From assembly GCA_900772745.1 (NCBI GenBank), contig CAAGRV010000090.1, positions 1 to 28,592 of the forward strand: DNA of 28,592 bases, read 5' to 3'. A program made the position numbers and the translations under genes. Shown here piece after piece: positions 23,364 to 28,592 of this stretch. The notes beneath the pieces are model-generated. The model saw nothing but the letters and a program-made list of their open reading frames with translations, made no database searches and was not told the origin of the DNA. The stretch comes from Clostridia bacterium. Lineage in GTDB: Bacteria; Bacillota; Clostridia; Christensenellales; UBA3700. Position 1 is the first letter of the stretch. Each line of letters starts with the position of its first letter.

Positions 23364-24080
23364 ATGGACAATCAATTTGGCAGAACGATAAGGCTGTTGG
23401 GAGAAGAGGCAATGAGTGAGATTGCCAACAAAAAAGTTGCGGTATTCGGACTTGGCGGAGTGGGCGGATATGTGGTAGAAGCCCTAGCTCGAAGCGGAGT
23501 GAGCAACTTTGTTTTGGTGGACAACGACACTATCAACCAATCCAACCTCAACAGGCAGATACTTGCCACTTATTCGACCATAGGATTGAAAAAGGTTGAT
23601 GTTGCGAAAGCTCGCATACTGGATATCAATCCGAGCGCGCAAGTGACGACTTATGATATGTTTTATTTGCCTGACAACGCCCAAGGGATTGACCTAGACG
23701 GCGTGGATTATATAGTAGACGCTATCGACACTATGACCGCCAAACTCAACCTTGTGGAAAGGGCAAAAAGTCAAAACATATCTATCATTTCGTGTATGGG
23801 CACGGGCAACAAACTCGACGCAACGGCGTTCAAGGTAGCCGACATTTTCGAAACCAAACAATGCCCAGTTGCCAAGGTTATGCGAAAGGAACTGAGAGAT
23901 AGAGGTATCAATTCGCTCACGGTCGTGTATTCGGAAGAAAAACCAGCCAAAGTGTGTGTAGACGACTCCAACAACCGACATTCTCCCGCATCGGTTGCTT
24001 GGACGCCAAGTGTAGCGGGACTTATTTTGGCATCAAAGGTCATCTTAGACCTTGCAAATATCAAAGACAAACAAAATTAA
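23364..24080 (+). CDS. tcdA: tRNA threonylcarbamoyladenosine dehydratase (TcdA/CsdL)
   Basis: An E1-like adenylating enzyme that cyclises the t6A37 modification of ANN-decoding tRNAs to ct6A. The 238 residues begin with FGRTIRLLGEEAM and the nucleotide-binding VAVFGLGGVGGYVVEALARSG, followed by the family's DNDTINQSNLNRQ and CMGTGNKLD. The C-terminal motif DDSNNRHSPASVAWTPSVAG is also present. ATG 23364 fits the family start; the in-frame ATG at 23316 would precede the promoter. No Shine-Dalgarno is visible and the promoter predicts a leaderless transcript. The fucose genes start 11 bases downstream with no intervening terminator, so they may share this transcript. Confidence 0.93.
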   Translation: MDNQFGRTIRLLGEEAMSEIANKKVAVFGLGGVGGYVVEALARSGVSNFVLVDNDTINQSNLNRQILATYSTIGLKKVDVAKARILDINPSAQVTTYDMFYLPDNAQGIDLDGVDYIVDAIDTMTAKLNLVERAKSQNISIISCMGTGNKLDATAFKVADIFETKQCPVAKVMRKELRDRGINSLTVVYSEEKPAKVCVDDSNNRHSPASVAWTPSVAGLILASKVILDLANIKDKQN

Positions 24081-24091
24081 AGGAGTTTTAT

Positions 24092-25846
24092 ATGAGAGCA
24101 ACAATAGGTATTCGCCCAATCATCGATGGAAGATGGGGCGGTGTAAGAGAAAGTTTGGAAGAACAAACTATGGCTATGGCACAAGCTGCCAAAGAACTCA
24201 TCGAAAAGAATGTTTTTTATGCAGACGGCACTCCAGCTAGAGTAATCATCGCTGATAGCACAATCGGCGGTGGCAAAGAGGCGGCTGCTTGCAGAGAAAA
24301 ATTCGACGACAACAACGTTGTAGCTACATTGAGCGTAACACCTTGTTGGTGCTATGGTTCGGAAACAATCGATATGAACCCACATACAGTCAAAGCAGTG
24401 TGGGGTTTCAACGGCACAGAAAGACCAGGAGCTGTTTATCTTGCAGCCGCTATGGCAGTGCATGCCCAAAACGGATTGCCTGCTTTCAGCATTTATGGCC
24501 ACGACGTTATGGACAAAGACAACAAAGAAATTCCAGCAGACGTTCAAGAAAAGATTTTGCGTTTTGCTAGATGCGGATTGGCAGTAGGTCAAATGCGCAA
24601 CAAAGCTTACGTTGGACTTGGCGCTGTTGCAATGGGTATTGGCGGTTCTTATGTTGATGCCAAATTCTTGCAAAAATACCTCGGTATCAGAGCAGAATGG
24701 GTAGATATGTCCGAAATCAATCGTCGTATCACATTGGGCATTTATGACCATGCAGAATACGAAAAAGAGCTTGCTTGGATCAAGCAAAATTGCAAAGAAG
24801 GTTGGGACAAAAATGCCAACCCAAGATCAAGAGAAGACAAGGACAAACAATGGGAATTCATTGCCAAAATGACACTTGTGGTAAAAGATATTATGCTCGG
24901 CAATCCAGTACTTGACGAAATGGGTTGGCACGAAGAAGCTATGGGCCGCAACGCAATTTTGGGCGGTTTCCAAGGTCAAAGAATGTGGACAGACTGGCTA
25001 CCAAACGGCGACTTCACCGAGGCTATTCTCAACTCTTCATTCGATTGGAACGGCAAGAAAGAGCCATTCGTACTTGCTACTGAGAACGACAGCTTGAACG
25101 GCATCTCAATGATGTTCACCAAACTTCTCAACCAAAGAGCAAGCGTATTCGCAGACGTGAGAACATATTGGTCACCAGACGCTGTAAAGAGAGTGACTGG
25201 TTGGACTTGTGAAGGCAAGGCAAAAGACGGATTTATGCACCTTATCAACAGCGGTGCTGCGGCTCTCGACGGCACAGGTATGGCTGTGGAAGATGGTCAA
25301 CCAGTGATGAAACAATGGTGGAATATGACCGACAAAGACATTGACGCTTGTATGTCCGTGACCAAATGGGCGCAAGCTGACTTGCAATATTTCCGTGGCG
25401 GTGGTTTCAGTTCCCAATTCGAAACTCAAACCGAAATGCCAGTTACAATGCTCAGACTCAACCTTGTAGACGGACTAGGTCCAGTGCTCCAAGTGGCTGA
25501 GGGTTGGACAGTCGTACTTCCTAAGGACGTAGATAAGACGCTTCTTGACAGAACAGATCCAACATGGCCAAGCACTTGGTTTGCTCCAAGACTTACAGGC
25601 AAGGGCGCTTTTACTGACGTATATTCTGTTATGGCAAATTGGGGCGCAAACCACGGCGCATTTACATACGGACATATCGGTAGCGATATTCTTACCCTCG
25701 CAAGTATGCTCCGTATCCCAGTAAGTATGCACAACGTTGACGATGACAAGATTTTTAGACCACAAGCTTGGACAGCTTTTGGAACAAATGATAAGGAGAG
25801 TGTAGATTATAGAGCATGCCAAAACTATGGTCCACTTTACAAGTAA
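24092..25846 (+). CDS. fucI: L-fucose isomerase
   Basis: Interconverts L-fucose and L-fuculose, the first step of fucose use; homologs also act on D-arabinose. The 584 residues match the family length (about 590). Clear landmarks are IGIRPIIDGRWGGVRESLE at the start, ATENDSLNG (Asp333, corresponding to the metal-ligand Asp361 of E. coli) and NWGANHGAFTYGHIG (His521, corresponding to His528). AAAGGAG lies just before ATG 24092, while the longer in-frame start is inside tcdA. The aldolase gene follows after a single base. No regulator or fucose operator is visible nearby. Confidence 0.95.
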   Translation: MRATIGIRPIIDGRWGGVRESLEEQTMAMAQAAKELIEKNVFYADGTPARVIIADSTIGGGKEAAACREKFDDNNVVATLSVTPCWCYGSETIDMNPHTVKAVWGFNGTERPGAVYLAAAMAVHAQNGLPAFSIYGHDVMDKDNKEIPADVQEKILRFARCGLAVGQMRNKAYVGLGAVAMGIGGSYVDAKFLQKYLGIRAEWVDMSEINRRITLGIYDHAEYEKELAWIKQNCKEGWDKNANPRSREDKDKQWEFIAKMTLVVKDIMLGNPVLDEMGWHEEAMGRNAILGGFQGQRMWTDWLPNGDFTEAILNSSFDWNGKKEPFVLATENDSLNGISMMFTKLLNQRASVFADVRTYWSPDAVKRVTGWTCEGKAKDGFMHLINSGAAALDGTGMAVEDGQPVMKQWWNMTDKDIDACMSVTKWAQADLQYFRGGGFSSQFETQTEMPVTMLRLNLVDGLGPVLQVAEGWTVVLPKDVDKTLLDRTDPTWPSTWFAPRLTGKGAFTDVYSVMANWGANHGAFTYGHIGSDILTLASMLRIPVSMHNVDDDKIFRPQAWTAFGTNDKESVDYRACQNYGPLYK

Positions 25847-25847
25847 A

Positions 25848-27089
25848 ATGAATACAAGAGAAAAAGTTTTAGAAACAATCAATCGAGTTTATCATAGCGG
25901 ACTTACTTCCACCAGCGGTGGCAATATTTCCGCTATCGACCAAGACGGACATATCTTCATCACTCCAAGTGGTAAAGACAAGGGAACACTTGTGGCAAGC
26001 GATATTGCCGAAGTGTTGCCAACAGGCGAAAAGCTAGGAGAGTACGCTCCATCAATGGAGCTACCTTTCCACTCCAATATTTACAAGCTCCGCCCAGACA
26101 TCAAAGGCGTTGTGCACGCTCACGCGCCAGCAGTCGTAGCTTATGCTACCGCCAGAGTTGTACCAAACTCTAAGGTTGCAAGAGTGTATGAAGATATATT
26201 GGGCGAAGTGGTAGGCTCGGTGTATGATTTGCCAGGCAGTTTGAGTTTGGGCGAAATCGTCAAAGCTGAGTTTGCTAAGGGCTACAACGCTGTTATGATG
26301 GACAATCACGGCGCAACCGTAGGTGACGAAAATCTCGACAAAGCATTCATGAGATATGAGACTTTGGATAGATTGTGCTTGGCACTCATCAATGCCAAAA
26401 TGCTTGGCGGGGTAAACTTGCCAAAGCGAGTAGAACTTGCTAGCATTGATACCACAGTTGAAGAAGTATGTAGCGATGAGTACAACGCAGTCAAGCAAGA
26501 CATTTGCGACTTCTGTAAGAGAAGCTACCAAAACCTTTTGATGGCGTCTACATTCGGTACTATCGCAGTGAGAGTGGACGGCGGATTTTTGTTCAATCCT
26601 GATTGTGTTGACCGCAACAAGATTGAAGTAGCGGACGTTGTACTTTATAGAGACGGCAAGTTGAGCAGTGCCAATTCTACCAGATATCTTGCTTATATCA
26701 AAGAGATTTTTGATACCAACGACAAGGTAAATTGTGTGATGATTTCTATGCCTAGCGCAAGTATGGGCTTTGCTATCGCACACAAAAATATCGACGCAAG
26801 ACTTATCCCAGAGAGCTACATTATGCTCAAAGACGTGACCAAAGCGCCTTATGAAGATATTGCAAATCCAGCCAAGATTGCCTCGCTTCTTACCACCACA
26901 GCTCCTGCGCTCCTTGTGGAGAACGAAGGAATTGTGACCATCGGTAAGAATATCATTAAGGCTTTCGACAGATTGGAAGTGCTTGACTATTCGGCTAGAT
27001 CAATCATATCTGCCTTGTCTATCGCAGACATTGTGCCAATCAACGAAGAGCAAGTCAAAGAAATCAATGATACTTTCAATGGGTGGTAA
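25848..27089 (+). CDS. fucA: Class II aldolase with two fused domains, probable L-fuculose-1-phosphate aldolase
   Basis: Splits L-fuculose-1-phosphate into dihydroxyacetone phosphate and L-lactaldehyde. At 413 residues it is about twice the usual ~215. Residues 1-210 form a complete class II aldolase/adducin domain with catalytic Glu71 (MELPFHS), zinc ligands His90 and His92 (VHAHAP) and His154 (DNHGA), in nearly the same positions as E. coli FucA (73, 92, 94, 155). Residues ~217-410 read as a second copy of the fold whose metal motifs are replaced (MISMPSAS, ENEGIV). ATG 25848 is one base past the fucI stop with no Shine-Dalgarno, so translation should be coupled. Confidence 0.82.
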   Translation: MNTREKVLETINRVYHSGLTSTSGGNISAIDQDGHIFITPSGKDKGTLVASDIAEVLPTGEKLGEYAPSMELPFHSNIYKLRPDIKGVVHAHAPAVVAYATARVVPNSKVARVYEDILGEVVGSVYDLPGSLSLGEIVKAEFAKGYNAVMMDNHGATVGDENLDKAFMRYETLDRLCLALINAKMLGGVNLPKRVELASIDTTVEEVCSDEYNAVKQDICDFCKRSYQNLLMASTFGTIAVRVDGGFLFNPDCVDRNKIEVADVVLYRDGKLSSANSTRYLAYIKEIFDTNDKVNCVMISMPSASMGFAIAHKNIDARLIPESYIMLKDVTKAPYEDIANPAKIASLLTTTAPALLVENEGIVTIGKNIIKAFDRLEVLDYSARSIISALSIADIVPINEEQVKEINDTFNGW

Positions 27090-27090
27090 T

Positions 27091-28542
27091 ATGAAAAAAG
27101 TATTGGCTATTGACCTTGGCGCGTCCAGTGGCAGGGGAATAGTTTTCGAGAGTGACGGCAAGTCTATGAACTATTTTGAGATGCATAGATTTGACAACAA
27201 CGGCGTTATGGTGGACGGAACACTTAGGTGGGATATTCACAAGATTTTTGCAGAAATCGTGACCTGTATCGAGTTATGTACCGCAAGAGGCATTCATTTG
27301 GATTCGGTAGGCATTGATACTTGGGGCGTGGATTATGGTATAGTTGGACTGGACGGCAAGGTAAAAGAAATGCCATATCACTATCGTGATAGCCGTACTG
27401 CTGGCTGTATTGACAAGCAAGAGATTTATTCCAAACGCCAAATGTTCGATATGGCGGGCATATCACTGGGCGAATTCAATACTTCATATCAGCTCATTGC
27501 CCAACAAAAAACAGCTCCGCTCAAAGATACTGACACATTGCTTTATATTCCATATCTATTGGGATACATGTTGACGGGCAAGTTGGGTTGCGACAGCACC
27601 ATAGCGTCTACTTCGGCATTCTATCGTGATGGTTATGACAAGGACTTTTTGTCCAAGTTGGGACTTTTGTCTTCCAACTTTGCGCCAGTTAGCCCTGTGG
27701 GCACGCTCCTGGGCAACATTCACCCACGCATTGCCAAATTGTGCAAGCTTGACTATGAGTTGCCAGTCATTATGACTTGCGGACACGACACAGCCTGTGC
27801 GATTATGACGGTTATGGACGGCGAGCACCCACTCTATATAAGCAGTGGCACTTGGTCATTGTTCGGCACTTTGGTGGACGAGCCAATCACTTCGGACATT
27901 GCTTTCGACGAGGGCTATACCAACGAATTGGGCTTTGGCGACAAGGTGACTTTGCTCAAAAACATTATGGGTATGTGGATTATCCAAGAGTGCCGTAGAG
28001 AATGGCAAAAAGAAAAGGATATATCTTGGGACGACATTGTTGAAAAATGCAAAAAGGCTGACAAGTTCAAAGGCTTTATCAATGTGGGCGACAGCTTGTT
28101 CAATCCGCCTTATCATATGGATGAGCGAATTGTGGAATATGTCAACAAAACCCAAAATATCAAGCTTGGCAACATTGGCGAGATTGCTAGATGCTTTTAC
28201 AACAGCTTGGCGATGGAATACAGATATGCGCTCGACGGCTTGAAGAATATCACCAAGCGAGAGTACGATACCTTGCACATTATCGGCGGTGGCACTCGCA
28301 ACGGCTTGCTCAATCAGCTGGTAGCAGATTGCTTGAATATCAAGGTTGTGGGCGGTTGTGTAGAGGCAACAGCGATTGGTAATGCACTTGGTCAGTTGTA
28401 TGGATTGGGCGTTGTGACCAACGTGCAAGAGATTTACGAATTGTCTCAACACACTTTCGAGCCTGTTGTCTATATGCCGACTAAGGATAGAAAAGAGTGG
28501 GATACTCAATATGCAAAATATCTCCAACTCAAAAACAACTAG
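27091..28542 (+). CDS. fucK: FGGY-family sugar kinase, L-fuculokinase by context
   Basis: Phosphorylates a ketose, here most likely L-fuculose, using ATP. The 483 residues show the FGGY features: phosphate-binding DLGASSGR (6-13), GIDTWGVDYG, the catalytic-base region CGHDTACA (Asp233), SSGTWSLFG and the adenosine-site GGGTRNGLLNQL. The segment LLKNIMGMWIIQECRREW is of the rhamnulokinase (RhaB) type, so sequence alone does not separate fuculose from rhamnulose; fucI and fucA upstream favour fuculose. ATG 27091 lies one base past the fucA stop, with GGGTGG as a weak ribosome-binding site. No terminator is seen in the 50 bases that remain, so the operon may continue. Confidence 0.85.
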   Translation: MKKVLAIDLGASSGRGIVFESDGKSMNYFEMHRFDNNGVMVDGTLRWDIHKIFAEIVTCIELCTARGIHLDSVGIDTWGVDYGIVGLDGKVKEMPYHYRDSRTAGCIDKQEIYSKRQMFDMAGISLGEFNTSYQLIAQQKTAPLKDTDTLLYIPYLLGYMLTGKLGCDSTIASTSAFYRDGYDKDFLSKLGLLSSNFAPVSPVGTLLGNIHPRIAKLCKLDYELPVIMTCGHDTACAIMTVMDGEHPLYISSGTWSLFGTLVDEPITSDIAFDEGYTNELGFGDKVTLLKNIMGMWIIQECRREWQKEKDISWDDIVEKCKKADKFKGFINVGDSLFNPPYHMDERIVEYVNKTQNIKLGNIGEIARCFYNSLAMEYRYALDGLKNITKREYDTLHIIGGGTRNGLLNQLVADCLNIKVVGGCVEATAIGNALGQLYGLGVVTNVQEIYELSQHTFEPVVYMPTKDRKEWDTQYAKYLQLKNN

Positions 28543-28592
28543 CCGTAGTACCAACAAAACAAAATAATAGATAAATATTGAATGAAAATAGG

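Noticed and set aside
1..28592. CRISPR array, insertion sequence, prophage or toxin-antitoxin system
   Set aside because: No regularly spaced repeats, transposase, integrase, phage structural genes or small paired frames with plausible start sites were seen.

Overview
The window looks like chromosomal DNA from a low-GC anaerobic Firmicute of the class Clostridia, probably a gut-type fermenter. The evidence is a trimeric [FeFe]-hydrogenase of the NADH/ferredoxin type, a two-subunit transketolase, Bacillus-type NagB, L-fucose catabolism genes, purine-rich Shine-Dalgarno sequences, and near-consensus sigma-A promoters (TTGAnn-17-TATAAT) before almost every transcription unit. I see no phage, insertion sequence, CRISPR array, rRNA or tRNA.

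Layout. 1-3250 (+): nagB, a low-molecular-weight tyrosine phosphatase, and the split transketolase pair. 3250-3600: a purine-rich, gene-free stretch. 3617-6653 (-): a CofE-like (F420 ligase family) protein and an MFS permease. 6815-11057 (+): a tight metG-tatD-radical SAM-rsmA operon with two ATGA overlaps. 11171-12509 (+): an unrecognised 369-residue two-domain protein. 12577-12679 (-): a solitary small RNA gene with a perfect promoter and an intrinsic terminator. 12776-14995 (+): uraA-upp for uracil uptake and salvage. 15015-19189 (+): hydC-hydB-hydA behind a strong promoter and a Rex-like operator. 19329-23308 (+): an ABC importer of the TrpXYZ type with two tandem lipoprotein receptors. 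23329 to the end (+): tcdA followed by fucI, a fused double-domain class II aldolase, and a sugar kinase.

How the genes work together. Sugar-derived carbon enters through fucose breakdown (isomerase, kinase, aldolase), amino-sugar deamination (NagB) and the pentose phosphate transketolase. Reducing power can leave as H2 through HydABC; the operator suggests control by the NADH/NAD+ ratio. Uracil salvage and the ABC importer add scavenging functions. The metG operon and tcdA serve translation and RNA maturation.

The points most worth following up are the orphan small RNA at 12577-12644, the Rex-like site at 15015-15032, two genes (tcdA and the MFS permease) whose promoters place transcription start on or beside the start codon, the aldolase whose second domain has lost its metal ligands, the unassigned protein at 11305-12414, and long charged low-complexity tails on three different membrane transporters. 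I did not find a convincing novel multi-gene system. Family assignments come from reading motifs in the translated sequence; no database search was run.
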